Of a stretch of 64,000 bases of DNA, positions 9,667 to 17,746 are shown piece after piece; position 1 is the stretch's first letter; every line of letters starts with the position of its first letter. The notes beneath the pieces were generated by a model. It ran no database searches and had not been told where the DNA came from. It saw nothing but the letters and a program-made list of their open reading frames with translations. Position numbers and translations under genes: made by a program. The stretch comes from Geobacillus subterraneus (lineage in GTDB: Bacteria > Bacillota > Bacilli > Bacillales > Anoxybacillaceae), in the NCBI RefSeq assembly GCF_001618685.1, contig NZ_CP014342.1, positions 1,984,001-2,048,000 of the forward strand, given 5' to 3'.

Positions 9667-9737
9667 CGTAGTCACCTCTTTGTCTCTCTTGTCATATCAT
9701 CATACGAAAAAACGAAGCCGCCTGTTTCAACGCGAGC

Positions 9738-9774
9738 CAAAAAAGAAACAGACGATGCTCTCGCGGCACGTCTG
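9738..9774 (-). promoter_or_regulatory. Terminator-like hairpin in the leader of the Spo0M-like gene
   Basis: On the minus strand CAGACG pairs with CGTCTG, extended by TGC/GCA past a one-base bulge, and is followed by TTTCTTTTTT. It lies downstream of the promoter at 9828-9856 and about 70 bp before the GTG, so it would act as an attenuator rather than an end-of-gene terminator. Confidence 0.65.
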
Positions 9775-9809
9775 CCCCTGGGAGAAGCAGGGACGAATGC
9801 GGCTTGTTT

Positions 9810-9823
9810 TGTTACCGCTTACA
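9810..9823. promoter_or_regulatory. cre (CcpA) operator of the Spo0M-like gene
   Basis: TGTAAGCGGTAACA on the minus strand matches TGWAANCGNTNWCA fully. It begins a few bases after the -10 box at 9828-9833, covering the expected transcription start, a position where CcpA represses. Confidence 0.82.
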
Positions 9824-9827
9824 TTCG

Positions 9828-9856
9828 AGATTACCGCATTCGCCTTCCGCTGTCAA
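9828..9856 (-). promoter_or_regulatory. Sigma-A promoter of the Spo0M-like gene
   Basis: TTGACA (9851-9856) and TAATCT (9828-9833), 17 bp apart on the minus strand. An 8-bp inverted repeat (CCGCATTC at 9834-9841 and GAATGCGG at 9795-9802) flanks the start region and the cre site. Confidence 0.75.
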
Positions 9857-9860
9857 TTGA

Positions 9861-10112
9861 TTATTCGTACACATTTTCGTTCTCGATAATGTAGTCGATC
9901 CGGATGACCGGGACGTCTTGTTGCTCGACTTCCGCGACAATCAAGCCGACGCGATCGTTGTAGATGCAAAACGTGTCCTGCCCTTTGCGGAACGCTGATT
10001 CCCCGTACGAAAGAACCATGTGGTAAATTTTATTGTCGCTGAAATAACGGCGGCTCACCCGGTTGCCCAGCCGGACGATCACTTCTTGGCCCGCGATTTT
10101 TCCGCGGTACAT
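9861..10112 (-). CDS. Uncharacterised 83-residue protein
   Basis: ATG at 10112 with AAGGGGGAG about 8 bases upstream, a strong site that supports a real gene. I do not recognise the family. The protein is soluble, mostly beta by appearance (MYRGKIAGQEVIVRLGNRV, DTFCIYNDRVGLIVAEVE, VIRIDYIIENENVYE), acidic at the C-terminus, with a single Cys. Its stop lies only 5 bp from the -35 of the next gene's promoter, and no terminator is visible between them. Confidence 0.6.
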   Translation of the reverse strand: MYRGKIAGQEVIVRLGNRVSRRYFSDNKIYHMVLSYGESAFRKGQDTFCIYNDRVGLIVAEVEQQDVPVIRIDYIIENENVYE

Positions 10113-10264
10113 CCGCTTCTCCCCCTTTTTGTCATTCCTATTCCAATGTATGGTTTTTTTCGGCCGTTCATGACTTTTTTCTCCTTCAGCCGCCCGTTTT
10201 CCTTTTCCATGCGGCGTTTTTTAGACGGGCAAGCCACTTTTTTCGGAAATTTCCTTTCTTTTGC

Positions 10265-10294
10265 TTGACGCGGTAACCTTCGGTAGTGTATAGT
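10265..10294 (+). promoter_or_regulatory. Sigma-A promoter of the cold-shock gene
   Basis: TTGACG (10265-10270) and TATAGT (10289-10294), 18 bp apart. Transcription should start near 10301, giving a 5' leader of roughly 130 bases. Confidence 0.8.
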
Positions 10295-10305
10295 AAAGTC
10301 ATCAC

Positions 10306-10410
10306 ATAACAGAATATATTTCAGGCATTCAGCACGAATACGCTTCTTGGATTGCTGTGGAGTATATTTTGTTATTTGATAAAAATCTTGAGGTTAGCCA
10401 AGCTGGCTAA
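10306..10410 (+). promoter_or_regulatory. Structured 5' leader of the cold-shock mRNA
   Basis: Bases 10306-10320 can pair with 10361-10375 over 15 bp, 13 Watson-Crick plus two G-U pairs, closing a 40-base loop. A second hairpin, TTAGCCA-AGC-TGGCTAA (10394-10410), ends just before the AGGAGG ribosome site. Long leaders of cold-shock genes are known to control mRNA stability and translation with temperature; that role is inferred here. Confidence 0.7.
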
Positions 10411-10434
10411 AGGTATTAGGAGGAATTCAGTATT

Positions 10435-10635
10435 ATGCAACGTGGTAAAGTAAAATGGTTTAACAACGAAAAAGGCTACGGTTTTATCGAAGTGGAAGGC
10501 GGTTCGGACGTATTCGTTCACTTCACGGCAATCCAAGGTGAAGGGTTCAAAACGTTAGAAGAAGGCCAAGAAGTTTCGTTTGAAATCGTACAAGGAAACC
10601 GCGGACCGCAAGCAGCGAACGTTGTCAAATTATAA
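10435..10635 (+). CDS. cspB: Cold-shock protein (Bc-Csp type)
   Basis: 66 residues, a single OB-fold cold-shock domain with RNP1 (KGYGFIEV) and RNP2 (VFVHF). It binds single-stranded RNA and DNA and acts as an RNA chaperone. Arg-3 and Leu-66 are the two residues known to give the B. caldolyticus protein its heat stability over B. subtilis CspB, and the whole sequence matches Bc-Csp as I remember it. AGGAGG lies 11 bases before the ATG. Synteny with ypeQ-ypeP matches the cspD locus of B. subtilis, so cspD is an alternative name. Confidence 0.96.
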   Translation: MQRGKVKWFNNEKGYGFIEVEGGSDVFVHFTAIQGEGFKTLEEGQEVSFEIVQGNRGPQAANVVKL

Positions 10636-10673
10636 GGCTTCGTTGACATAGACGAAAGAACGGGAGCGGAAAC

Positions 10674-10702
10674 AAAAGGCACCTTAGTCAAGGTGCCTTT
10701 TT
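10674..10702 (+). terminator. Terminator after the cold-shock gene
   Basis: AAAGGCACCTT (675-685) pairs with AAGGTGCCTTT (690-700) around a four-base loop, followed by more T. Confidence 0.9.
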
Positions 10703-10759
10703 CCATTTCAATGCATAGATTCAGTCAAGAGGCAAACAATAGCAAAGGGAGGTGTTCAT

Positions 10760-11029
10760 ATGGCAAAACGCGATGCCGACGTACATACAGGGTACAACGA
10801 TTTAAGACAAGTGGAAATGTTCGTCGAGACGGCAGAAAAAATGGTCGGTCAGGCGACAATGCAGCTTGATCCGGAAATGCTTGACCACGCGGAACAAGCG
10901 ATCGAAAACGCCCGCCGCCAGCTTGCCCGCGCCCGGCAGGAAGCGACCGGCGTGGACGACGACGTTCTTGCCCGATGCGAACAAAAGTTGACCCGCGCTG
11001 AGCACCAGCTTCGCGAGGCGCAACAATAA
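10760..11029 (+). CDS. DUF2564 (YpzA-like) small helical protein
   Basis: 89 residues, almost wholly helical and amphipathic (YNDLRQVEMFVETAEKMVGQ, DPEMLDHAEQAIENARRQLA, DDVLARCEQKLTRAEHQLRE). The pattern fits the Bacillaceae DUF2564 family, which in B. subtilis (YpzA) sits by cspD and ypeP. GGGAGGTG precedes the ATG. Function unknown; no membrane segment or signal peptide. A separate terminator before it and one after it make it a single-gene unit. Confidence 0.75.
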   Translation: MAKRDADVHTGYNDLRQVEMFVETAEKMVGQATMQLDPEMLDHAEQAIENARRQLARARQEATGVDDDVLARCEQKLTRAEHQLREAQQ

Positions 11030-11042
11030 CCCGGGTCGGTCG

Positions 11043-11068
11043 GAGCTTCGCGAGGCGAAGCTCTTTTT
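11043..11068 (+). terminator. Terminator after the DUF2564 gene
   Basis: GAGCTTCGC and GCGAAGCTC are exact complements around a GAG loop, followed by five T. Confidence 0.92.
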
Positions 11069-11285
11069 GCTGCCGGCCTCTTCGGGCGCACTTCCCCCGC
11101 TTCGCCCGCCGGGCGAAGCGCTTTTCGCTACGCTGCCGCGCCATCCCCGCCGCCTGCCGCCCCTAGAAGGCTGGGGAAAAACAGCGACCGCCCCTAGCGG
11201 ACGCCGGATGACGTGAAACGAGAAGCTGATGTCACAAGGTTTCTCCATTTGAGAAACAAGGCGGTGAAGCAACCTGCTCCTTTCA

Positions 11286-11311
11286 TCACCGGTCTTCTAG
11301 AAGATCGGTGA
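11286..11311. repeat. 26-bp near-palindrome
   Basis: TCACCGGTCTTCT followed at once by AGAAGATCGGTGA; the two halves are complementary at 12 of 13 positions. It centres on TTCTAGAA. No gene overlaps it. Confidence 0.75.
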
Positions 11312-11401
11312 AAATCACTGTTTCCTCAACATGAATCGTTTTGGAAAGCTTCCGCTATTTACAACAGTGAAACGTCGTTTGACACCGTATGATCGGCTAA
11401 A

Positions 11402-11417
11402 TCACCGCTCTTCTAGA
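11402..11417. repeat. Second copy of the palindrome's left part
   Basis: TCACCGCTCTTCTAGA matches 11286-11301 at 15 of 16 positions, in the same orientation, 116 bp away. Confidence 0.7.
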
Positions 11418-11492
11418 CGCGCAAAAACGCCGGTTGCCCCCCATCGGCCGCACAAACCGCGTAAGAGAAACACCGCCTGTTCCCATCGCCTG

Positions 11493-11708
11493 TCATTGGC
11501 GCGGCCGCGGCGGTGCGGAAAGCAGCATCTCCCCGTACTGCCGCATTTGTTCCCCGACCGTGCATTGCTGGATGCAAAACGATTGGGCGTACGTTTTGCC
11601 GTACTCTTTCCGGAACGTGCTTTTTAAAAAGCAGCCATCGCAGTACGTTTCCTCCAGCCAAGCGATTTGGTCCAATATTTCTTTCCGTCGGTTTCGCTTC
11701 TTTCCCAT
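11493..11708 (-). CDS. ypeQ: YpeQ-like zinc-finger protein
   Basis: 71 residues. Four cysteines in two pairs (CDGC and, 18 residues on, CIQQC) suggest a small zinc-binding fold, with a basic N-terminus (MGKKRNRRKEIL) and an Arg/Pro-rich tail. It starts 6 bp after ypeP, so the two are co-transcribed as in B. subtilis. Function unknown; the basic tail and zinc site hint at nucleic-acid binding, in keeping with the RNase H-like partner. Confidence 0.82.
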   Translation of the reverse strand: MGKKRNRRKEILDQIAWLEETYCDGCFLKSTFRKEYGKTYAQSFCIQQCTVGEQMRQYGEMLLSAPPRPRQ

Positions 11709-11714
11709 CGACCC

Positions 11715-12380
11715 TTACCCTTTCTCCGTCAATTCCATTCGGCTCGTGATCAGCTGTCCGTCGAGCGCTTGGCGCGCGAGCGAATCCGCCTCTTTATTTT
11801 GCTTGCGCGAAATCGGCTCATACGCCGGCTGAATGCCAAGGTCGCGCATTTTTGCTTCAATGCGGTCAAGCCAAGCGTTATAATCGTCTTCCAAACACGG
11901 CCAGTCGCCTGACAGCTGTTTTAACACAACATGAGAGTCGCCGCGGAACGTCACTGGCAAATGGCGGACGCCAAGCTCCTCAAGCAGCTGCATCACAAAC
12001 CAAAACGCCGCATATTCCGCTTCGTTGTTCGACTTGATTTCGCCGAGCTGGCGGTTGGCGCGCAGCCGGTAGCGGTGGTCATTTTGCTTATAATACACGA
12101 CCGCGCCGACGCCGCCTTGAGCCGTCTCATGGTCAAACCCGCCATCAAAATACGCTACGACGTCATGCGGCTCGCTTTCGATTTCCTTCAGCAGCTTCTC
12201 GAGCTCTTTTTTCGACCACGCGGTCCCATTTCGGTCGACGAACTCAAGCGCCTTCGTCCGCCCGGTTTTTTCAAAATCGTCAGCCAACCGAAGCGACTCT
12301 TGGGCATCGATCCAATCTGATACGAGAACGGTTTCTTGCTTTTTCGGCGTGATATATGTCCAATGGATTTGCACATCCAA
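11715..12380 (-). CDS. ypeP: RNase H-like protein YpeP
   Basis: 221 residues from a TTG at 12380 (AAGGGTG 7 bases upstream). After a ~70-residue N-terminal region, an RNase HI fold carries the acidic catalytic set: Asp in VAYFDGGFD, Glu in NNEAEYAAF, Asp in TFRGDSHVV and Asp in EADSLARQA. It would cleave the RNA strand of RNA-DNA hybrids, though B. subtilis YpeP has been reported to lack easily detected activity. It lies upstream of ypeQ and convergent with the cold-shock locus. A GTG two codons in is a possible alternative start. Confidence 0.85.
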   Translation of the reverse strand: MDVQIHWTYITPKKQETVLVSDWIDAQESLRLADDFEKTGRTKALEFVDRNGTAWSKKELEKLLKEIESEPHDVVAYFDGGFDHETAQGGVGAVVYYKQNDHRYRLRANRQLGEIKSNNEAEYAAFWFVMQLLEELGVRHLPVTFRGDSHVVLKQLSGDWPCLEDDYNAWLDRIEAKMRDLGIQPAYEPISRKQNKEADSLARQALDGQLITSRMELTEKG

Positions 12381-12612
12381 CGGTCGTCACCCTTCCGCGT
12401 TGCGATGATCGAAGCTGATTTTTATTTTACCACACTTCCGCCCTTGTTCATTACCTATTTTTATGCACGATGAACGGTTGTATCAACCGTTTTGTGCTGC
12501 CGCCCACCCTTTTTCCAAAAAAGTATGTTTTTTTCGGCGCATTTATGATACACTAGCGGCTAGCAGCCGATCAAATGGCTCGACGTGAACAGACAAACAA
12601 GGAGGAATCGAA

Positions 12613-13539
12613 TTGAAGCAGCAAACCGTCGCCGATCTTAGTTTGCTGGCGGTGGCGTTCGTCTGGGGGGCGACGTTTGTCGTCGTCCAAAACGCCATTT
12701 CCTTTTTAGAGCCGTTATCGTTTAACGCCGTCCGCTTCAGTTTGGCCGGCTTGTCCTTGTTCGCATGGACGGTCATCGTTTCCCGCCCGCTGCTCGGCCA
12801 GTTATCATGGCGGATCGTCGGCGCCGGGGCTTGGATGGGGCTGTGGTTGTTTAGCGGCTATGCGTTCCAAACGGTCGGGCTTTTGTATACAACTTCCTCG
12901 AAAGCAGGCTTTATTACCGGGCTGAGCGTCGTGCTCGTGCCGCTGTTTTCGTTTTTGATGCTAAAGCAAAAACCGACCGCAAATGCAGCTGTCGGAGCGG
13001 TGCTCGCCGCCTTCGGTTTATATTGGCTGACGGGCGGAGCCGAGCTGTCATTCAACCGCGGCGACGTCTTCGTCTTCTTTTGCGCCATTTCCTTTGCCAT
13101 GCACATTCTTATCACCGGTCAATATTCGTCACGTTATTCGACATTGCTGTTAACGATGGTGCAAATTTTTACCGTCGCTGTCCTCTGTTTCATCTTTGCT
13201 TTTTGGTTTGAGGAGGCGACAAACATGTGGAACACGGCGGTGCTCCGCCGTCCGGAAGTGTGGGGGGCGCTCGCGATCACCTCGCTATTGGCGACGACAG
13301 CCGCCTTTTTCATCCAGACAAAGGTGCAAAAATATACGACGCCAACCCGCGTGGCGCTCATTTTCGCTACGGAGCCGGTGTTCGCTGCTCTGACCGCCTA
13401 TCTTTGGGCCGGCGAGCGGCTGTCGCCGTCTGCTTGGCTCGGCGGCATCGCCATTTTGGCCGGCATGATCCTCTCTGAACTTCCAAGTGCACGCTTATGG
13501 GGGAAACGGTGGCGGGAAAAACGGAACATCTCCTCATAG
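12613..13539 (+). CDS. DMT-superfamily permease (EamA type)
   Basis: 308 residues from a TTG behind AAGGAGGAATCGAA. About ten membrane helices in two EamA repeats: the first has FVWGATFVVVQNAI near the N-terminus, the second has TKVQKYTTPTRVALIFATEPVFAAL, a typical signature of the C-terminal repeat. It is probably an exporter or uptake carrier for a small metabolite; the substrate cannot be told. The basic tail WGKRWREKR is cytoplasmic. It is transcribed alone, divergent from ypeP, with its own terminator. Confidence 0.85.
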   Translation: MKQQTVADLSLLAVAFVWGATFVVVQNAISFLEPLSFNAVRFSLAGLSLFAWTVIVSRPLLGQLSWRIVGAGAWMGLWLFSGYAFQTVGLLYTTSSKAGFITGLSVVLVPLFSFLMLKQKPTANAAVGAVLAAFGLYWLTGGAELSFNRGDVFVFFCAISFAMHILITGQYSSRYSTLLLTMVQIFTVAVLCFIFAFWFEEATNMWNTAVLRRPEVWGALAITSLLATTAAFFIQTKVQKYTTPTRVALIFATEPVFAALTAYLWAGERLSPSAWLGGIAILAGMILSELPSARLWGKRWREKRNISS

Positions 13540-13543
13540 CAAC

Positions 13544-13580
13544 AAAAGCTGTCCTGCATGAAAGGCGGGACAGCTTTTTT
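13544..13580 (+). terminator. Terminator after the DMT permease
   Basis: AAAAGCTGTCC and GGACAGCTTTT are exact complements, ending in six T. Confidence 0.92.
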
Positions 13581-13836
13581 CGCATTGGGCGTCACTGTCC
13601 ATCATCCCAGCAGCGAACCGATCCACGTCTGCAACGTTTCTCCGCTTGAAAAACGAAAGGACGGCGCTTCCTTGCTCGTTCACTTGCCGGCCTTCCCGAA
13701 AGACGGTGAAAAACACGTTTTTCTAAGGGAAAAAGAAACATGGCGTCCATCCTGCTTTCCAAATTAAGAAATGGCATAATGCAGCTTCATTGTCCGGTCC
13801 ATCTCATCCTCCCGAAGCGCCAATGCCTCATTCGCT

Positions 13837-14313
13837 TCATCGTCTAGCCTTTCGCCGGCGGCGGCACGTCCAATGGGAAACAGCGCCAGTCACGATCCCA
13901 AGAAGCACCCCGCCGACGACTTCGATCGGCTCGTGGCCGAGGCGGGCGCGGAGCTGTTGCTGCCGTTTTTTGTATACGGCCTGTTGCGGATCGTCTTCGA
14001 GCTTTTTCACCTCTTCGGCAAGCTCGTTCAGGCGCAAGGCGAGTTCGCCCGCCTGGCGCCGCACTCCTTGCGCATCGTACATGACGATCAATCCGAACAG
14101 CGCGGCGAGCGCAAAATCAATCGTCCGCATCCCCCGCTCTAACGCGATAAACGTCGCCAACGCCGAAACGCCGGCGGAGTGGGAGCTCGGCATTCCCCCT
14201 GTTTCGAAAAACAACCGCCAATTCCACCGGCCTGTCTCAAGCTGTTTGATCGGGATCTTTAAAAACTGTGCCAGCGCGATCGTTGCGAGCGCCGTTTTTA
14301 ACCCTTTGTTCAT
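13837..14313 (-). CDS. YuiD-like divergent PAP2 membrane protein
   Basis: 158 residues from the ATG at 14313 (MNKGLKTALATIALAQFLKI). A longer frame to 14463 would overlap sspL and is not used. The motif FETGGMPSSHSAGVSALATF is the core of the PAP2/acid phosphatase fold, and RLGHEPIEVVGGVLLGI carries the second His. It has two to four membrane helices. The family (DUF212, YuiD) is thought to include membrane lipid phosphatases, but function is unproven. It is convergent with the DMT permease and divergent from sspL. Confidence 0.85.
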   Translation of the reverse strand: MNKGLKTALATIALAQFLKIPIKQLETGRWNWRLFFETGGMPSSHSAGVSALATFIALERGMRTIDFALAALFGLIVMYDAQGVRRQAGELALRLNELAEEVKKLEDDPQQAVYKKRQQQLRARLGHEPIEVVGGVLLGIVTGAVSHWTCRRRRKARR

Positions 14314-14367
14314 CACTCTTCCCTCCTTTGCCGGCCGTGCTTTGCTTATATTTTCACCTAGACCGGC

Positions 14368-14374
14368 CATACTA
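14368..14374 (+). promoter_or_regulatory. Sigma-G type -10 element of sspL
   Basis: CATACTA matches the sigma-G -10 consensus exactly and lies 21 bp before the sspL ATG. The expected -35 region (about 14344-14349) is a weaker match. Confidence 0.6.
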
Positions 14375-14394
14375 TCCAAGTGGAGGTGAAAACG

Positions 14395-14532
14395 ATGGCG
14401 AAAAACGGCGGCCGCAATCGCGGCACGAAGGCGCCGGGCGTCAACCCGCAAGGCTTCGGCCAAGACGGAACGCTTACTCCGGACCCGAAAAGCAAGCTCG
14501 AAAACGCGGCGAAAAAGCTCAACACAAAATAA
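14395..14532 (+). CDS. sspL: Small acid-soluble spore protein L
   Basis: 45 residues, MAKNGGRNRGTKAPGVNP and then QGFGQDGTLTPDPKSKLENA, ending AAKKLNTK. The pattern GVxPQG followed by DPKxxLExxAKKxNTK matches B. subtilis SspL. It is a minor forespore protein stored in the dormant spore core. GTGGAGGTG lies 7 bases before the ATG, and a sigma-G -10 lies upstream. It sits next to acnA, where B. subtilis has sspN, so synteny alone would have suggested another member of this group. Confidence 0.82.
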   Translation: MAKNGGRNRGTKAPGVNPQGFGQDGTLTPDPKSKLENAAKKLNTK

Positions 14533-14567
14533 AGCAGGCTTCCCGGTGCGGAAGCCTGCTTTTTATA
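14531..14567. terminator. Bidirectional terminator between sspL and acnA
   Basis: AAAGCAGGCTTCC and GGAAGCCTGCTTT are exact complements around a six-base loop. T-runs occur on the plus side and, more weakly, on the minus side. It serves both convergent genes. Confidence 0.92.
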
Positions 14568-14568
14568 G

Positions 14569-17289
14569 TTATTGCTTCACCTTCGCCAGTTTTTCGCGCA
14601 GCACCATTTGCAAAATGCCGCCATGGCGATAGTAATCGATTTCCACTTCACTGTCGAAGCGGACGATCACTTCAAACTCTTTTTTCTCGCCCGTCTCTGG
14701 GTTTGTCGCCGTCACTTTGACGAGGTCGCGCGGTTTGACGCTCTCATCGATCTGGACTTCGAACACTTCTTTGCCCGTTAAGCCGAGCGTTTCTGCGTTT
14801 TCGCCTTCTTTGAATTGAAGCGGCAAGACGCCCATCAAGACGAGGTTCGAGCGGTGGATGCGCTCAAAGCTTTCGGCGATGACCGTCTTGATGCCGAGCA
14901 AGAATGTTCCTTTCGCCGCCCAGTCGCGCGAGCTGCCCATGCCGTAGTCTTTGCCGGCAACGACGACAAGCCCGGTGCCGTCCTGTTTATATTTCATGCA
15001 CGCGTCATAAATCGACATCACTTCACCCGTCGGCCAGTACGTCGTGTAGCCGCCTTCCGTGCCCGGCGCGATTTGGTTGCGGATGCGGATGTTGGCAAAC
15101 GTGCCGCGCATCATCACTTCATGGTTGCCGCGCCGCGAACCGTATGAGTTGAAGTCTTTCGGCTCGACGCCTTTCGAAATCAAATATTGGCCTGCCGGCG
15201 TGTTTTTCCCGATCGAGCCGGCCGGGGAAATGTGATCGGTCGTGACCGAGTCGCCGAACTTGCCGACGACGCGCAAGCCGGTAAGCGGCTCGACTTTGCG
15301 CACATCCGGAGACAGCCCTTCAAAGAACGGCGGATTTTGGATGTACGTCGAGTTTTCGTCCCATTGGTAGAGCGGCTCGTCCGTCGTTTCGATGGCGTTC
15401 CAGCGCGGATTGCCGTCGAACACGCGCTCATATTCTTTGCGGAACAGTTCCGGATCGACCGCCCGTTTGACGACGTCTTTCACTTCTTCCATCGACGGCC
15501 AAATGTCGCGGAAGTAAACGTCATTGCCGTCTTTTCCTTTGCCGATCGGCTCGTTCAGCAAATCAATATCGACCGTGCCGGCAAGCGCATAGGCGACGAC
15601 AAGCGGCGGCGACGCCAAATAGTTGCCTTTCACCAGCGGATGGATGCGGCCTTCAAAGTTCCGGTTGCCGGACAGGACGCTTGTGACAAGCAAATCGCTT
15701 TCAGCAAGCGCTTTTTCCAGCTCTGGCGCAAGCGGGCCGGAGTTGCCGATACATGTCGTGCATCCGTAGCCGACGACGTTGAACCCAAGCTGCTGGAGAT
15801 ACGGAAGCAAGCCCGAGTCGCGCAAATAGCCGGTGACGACTTTCGAGCCCGGCGCGAGCGACGTTTTGACGTATTTCGGCACCGTGAGGCCGTTTTCCAC
15901 CGCTTTTTTCGCCACCAAGCCAGCCGCCACAAGGACGTACGGGTTCGACGTATTCGTACAGCTTGTGATCGCCGCGATGACGACGGCACCTGTTTTTAAT
16001 TTCACTTGTTCGCCGTTCAGCTCGACCGTAATTTCCCGCTCCAAGTCCGCTTCCGTCAAGCCAAAGCCTTGGTTGCCTTGCGGCGCTTTCACCGCGTCGC
16101 GGAACGACTGTTTCATTTTCGAGAGCGGAATCAAGTCTTGCGGCCGTTTCGGGCCAGACAAGTTCGTTTCAATTTCCGACAAGTTGATTTCCACAACATC
16201 CGTAAACACCGGCTCCGGTGCATCCGGCGTGTAGAACAAACCGTTCGCTTTGCAATACGCTTCGACGACTTGAACGTGATGTTCGTCGCGGCCGGTCAAG
16301 CGCAAATAGTCAAGCGCTTCAGCGTCGACCGGGAAGAAGCCGCACGTTGCCCCGTATTCCGGCGCCATGTTGGCAATCGTCGCCCGGTCGGCAAGCGGCA
16401 AAGTCGCCACTCCTGGTCCGAAAAATTCAACGAATTTGCCGACGACGCCTTTTTTCCGGAGCACTTGCGTCACCTTAAGCGCCAAGTCGGTGGCCGTCGC
16501 TCCGTCCGGCAGCTTGCCTGTCAGGCGGACGCCGATGACTTCCGGCACCGGGAAGTACGACGGTTGGCCGAGCATGCCGGCTTCCGCTTCAATGCCGCCG
16601 ACTCCCCAACCGAGGACGCCGAGGCCGTTGATCATCGTCGTATGCGAGTCCGTGCCGACAAGCGTATCCGGGAACGCTTCGTACTCGCCGTTCTCCCCTT
16701 CGACCGCGTGAACGACGCTTGCCAAATATTCCAAGTTCACTTGGTGGACGATCCCCGTTGCCGGCGGAACGGCACGATAGTTGTTAAACGCTTTTTGCGC
16801 CCATTTCAAAAACTTGTACCGTTCGGCGTTCCGTTTGAATTCCAAATCCATGTTGTACTCCAGCGCATCGTCTGACCCGTAGCGGTCGACTTGCACCGAG
16901 TGGTCGATGACGAGATCGACCGGAATTTCCGGGTTGATTTCGTACGGATCGCCTCCCAAATCGGCCATCGCTTTGCGCATCGAAGCCAAATCGACGACAG
17001 CCGGCACGCCGGTGAAGTCTTGCAAAATGACGCGCGACGGCTTAAACGGCACGTCGATGTCTTTCATTTCCGGCGTTCCCCATTTCGCCAAGTTTTCGAC
17101 GTGCTCTTTCGTGATGACGCGGCCGTCGACTTGGCGGAGCACCGATTCAAGCAATACTTTGATCGAGTACGGCAGGCGGCTCACCTGGCCGATGCCCGCT
17201 TCTTCAAGCGCTTGCAAACGGTAATAATTGTATTTTTTACCGTTGACTTCGAATGAAGAGCGGGCGTTGAACACATCTTGTTTCGCCAT
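14569..17289 (-). CDS. acnA: Aconitate hydratase
   Basis: 906 residues from the ATG at 17289 ([20 protein letters not shown]), which has GGGGG 8 bases upstream. It interconverts citrate and isocitrate in the TCA cycle and, without its cluster, can bind RNA in Bacillus. The [4Fe-4S] ligands are the Cys of [10 protein letters not shown] (near residue 435) and the CxxC of [12 protein letters not shown] (near 500). Substrate-binding segments such as [20 protein letters not shown], and the C-terminal swivelling domain with [12 protein letters not shown], are present. Length is usual for the AcnA/IRP class. A dyad that may be a CcpC operator lies upstream. Confidence 0.98.
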   Translation of the reverse strand: MAKQDVFNARSSFEVNGKKYNYYRLQALEEAGIGQVSRLPYSIKVLLESVLRQVDGRVITKEHVENLAKWGTPEMKDIDVPFKPSRVILQDFTGVPAVVDLASMRKAMADLGGDPYEINPEIPVDLVIDHSVQVDRYGSDDALEYNMDLEFKRNAERYKFLKWAQKAFNNYRAVPPATGIVHQVNLEYLASVVHAVEGENGEYEAFPDTLVGTDSHTTMINGLGVLGWGVGGIEAEAGMLGQPSYFPVPEVIGVRLTGKLPDGATATDLALKVTQVLRKKGVVGKFVEFFGPGVATLPLADRATIANMAPEYGATCGFFPVDAEALDYLRLTGRDEHHVQVVEAYCKANGLFYTPDAPEPVFTDVVEINLSEIETNLSGPKRPQDLIPLSKMKQSFRDAVKAPQGNQGFGLTEADLEREITVELNGEQVKLKTGAVVIAAITSCTNTSNPYVLVAAGLVAKKAVENGLTVPKYVKTSLAPGSKVVTGYLRDSGLLPYLQQLGFNVVGYGCTTCIGNSGPLAPELEKALAESDLLVTSVLSGNRNFEGRIHPLVKGNYLASPPLVVAYALAGTVDIDLLNEPIGKGKDGNDVYFRDIWPSMEEVKDVVKRAVDPELFRKEYERVFDGNPRWNAIETTDEPLYQWDENSTYIQNPPFFEGLSPDVRKVEPLTGLRVVGKFGDSVTTDHISPAGSIGKNTPAGQYLISKGVEPKDFNSYGSRRGNHEVMMRGTFANIRIRNQIAPGTEGGYTTYWPTGEVMSIYDACMKYKQDGTGLVVVAGKDYGMGSSRDWAAKGTFLLGIKTVIAESFERIHRSNLVLMGVLPLQFKEGENAETLGLTGKEVFEVQIDESVKPRDLVKVTATNPETGEKKEFEVIVRFDSEVEIDYYRHGGILQMVLREKLAKVKQ

Positions 17290-17318
17290 ATGTATAACCC
17301 CCTTCACTTCATAATAAT

Positions 17319-17348
17319 ACTATACTATTTTTTCGCACAAAAGTCGAA
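17319..17348 (-). promoter_or_regulatory. Sigma-A promoter of acnA
   Basis: TTCGAC (17343-17348) and TATAGT (17319-17324) on the minus strand, 18 bp apart. Confidence 0.6.
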
Positions 17349-17375
17349 AAAATAGCATGAATTCTCCCAATCCCC

Positions 17376-17397
17376 ATAAAGTTCGGCACGACTTTAT
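17376..17397. promoter_or_regulatory. Inverted repeat upstream of acnA, possible CcpC operator
   Basis: ATAAAGT and ACTTTAT are exact complements separated by 8 bp. The centre is about 75 bp upstream of the likely transcription start. B. subtilis CcpC binds ATAA-N-TTAT dyads at about -66 of citB, so the position and core fit. Identity as a CcpC site is inferred. Confidence 0.6.
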
Positions 17398-17474
17398 CTT
17401 ATTATAGAACAGCACAAGTTGTAAATAATGATTTCCATCATTTCGCCATTTTCATGCCTGACAGCGGCTGAAAA

Positions 17475-17504
17475 GGAATAAGGGGCCCGTTTCGTCGCAA
17501 ACTA
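17475..17504 (+). promoter_or_regulatory. Sigma-G promoter of sspO
   Basis: GGAATA (17475-17480) and CAAACTA (17498-17504), 17 bp apart, close to the consensus TGAATA / CATACTA. Confidence 0.65.
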
Positions 17505-17522
17505 GAAGCGGAGGTGAAACGA

Positions 17523-17672
17523 ATGGCAAAGCGAAAAGCAAACCACGTGATCCCTGGCATGAACGCCGCCAAAGCGCAAGGGATGGGCGCCGGCTACAAC
17601 GAAGAGTTCTCGAATGAACCACTGACAGAAGCACAGCGCCAAAACAACAAAAAACGAAAAAAGAACCAATAG
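17523..17672 (+). CDS. sspO: Small acid-soluble spore protein O
   Basis: 49 residues, [20 protein letters not shown] and then [20 protein letters not shown], ending NNKKRKKNQ. It is a close match to B. subtilis SspO (CotK), a minor forespore core protein. GGAGGTG precedes the ATG, and a good sigma-G promoter lies about 20 bp upstream. It is divergent from acnA, exactly as in B. subtilis. Confidence 0.95.
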   Translation: MAKRKANHVIPGMNAAKAQGMGAGYNEEFSNEPLTEAQRQNNKKRKKNQ

Positions 17673-17713
17673 CGTGGCGGCCGTTCCGCCATCCCGGCTT
17701 GCCATAGCCATCA

Positions 17714-17746
17714 GAAAAGGGAATGTCCGCCGCCGGCATTCCCTTA
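17714..17746. terminator. Bidirectional terminator between sspO and the 86-residue gene
   Basis: AAGGGAATG (717-725) and CATTCCCTT (737-745) are exact complements around an 11-base GC-rich loop. On the minus strand TTTTC follows, and the stop codon of the minus-strand gene lies inside the arm. Confidence 0.75.

Larger units (their letters stand above)
11069..11492. other. Intergenic region with no recognised gene
   Basis: About 420 bp between convergent genes. Neither strand gives a frame that looks like a protein. It holds a near-perfect 26-bp palindrome (11286-11311) and a second copy of its left half at 11402-11417, described separately. Confidence 0.5.

Noticed and set aside
14314-14463. 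N-terminal extension of the YuiD-like gene to 14463
   Set aside because: It would overlap sspL on the opposite strand, and the family start is at 14313.
15187-16875. Two long plus-strand frames (270 and 289 residues) opposite acnA
   Set aside because: They are GC-rich shadow frames full of Arg and His, opposite a certain gene.
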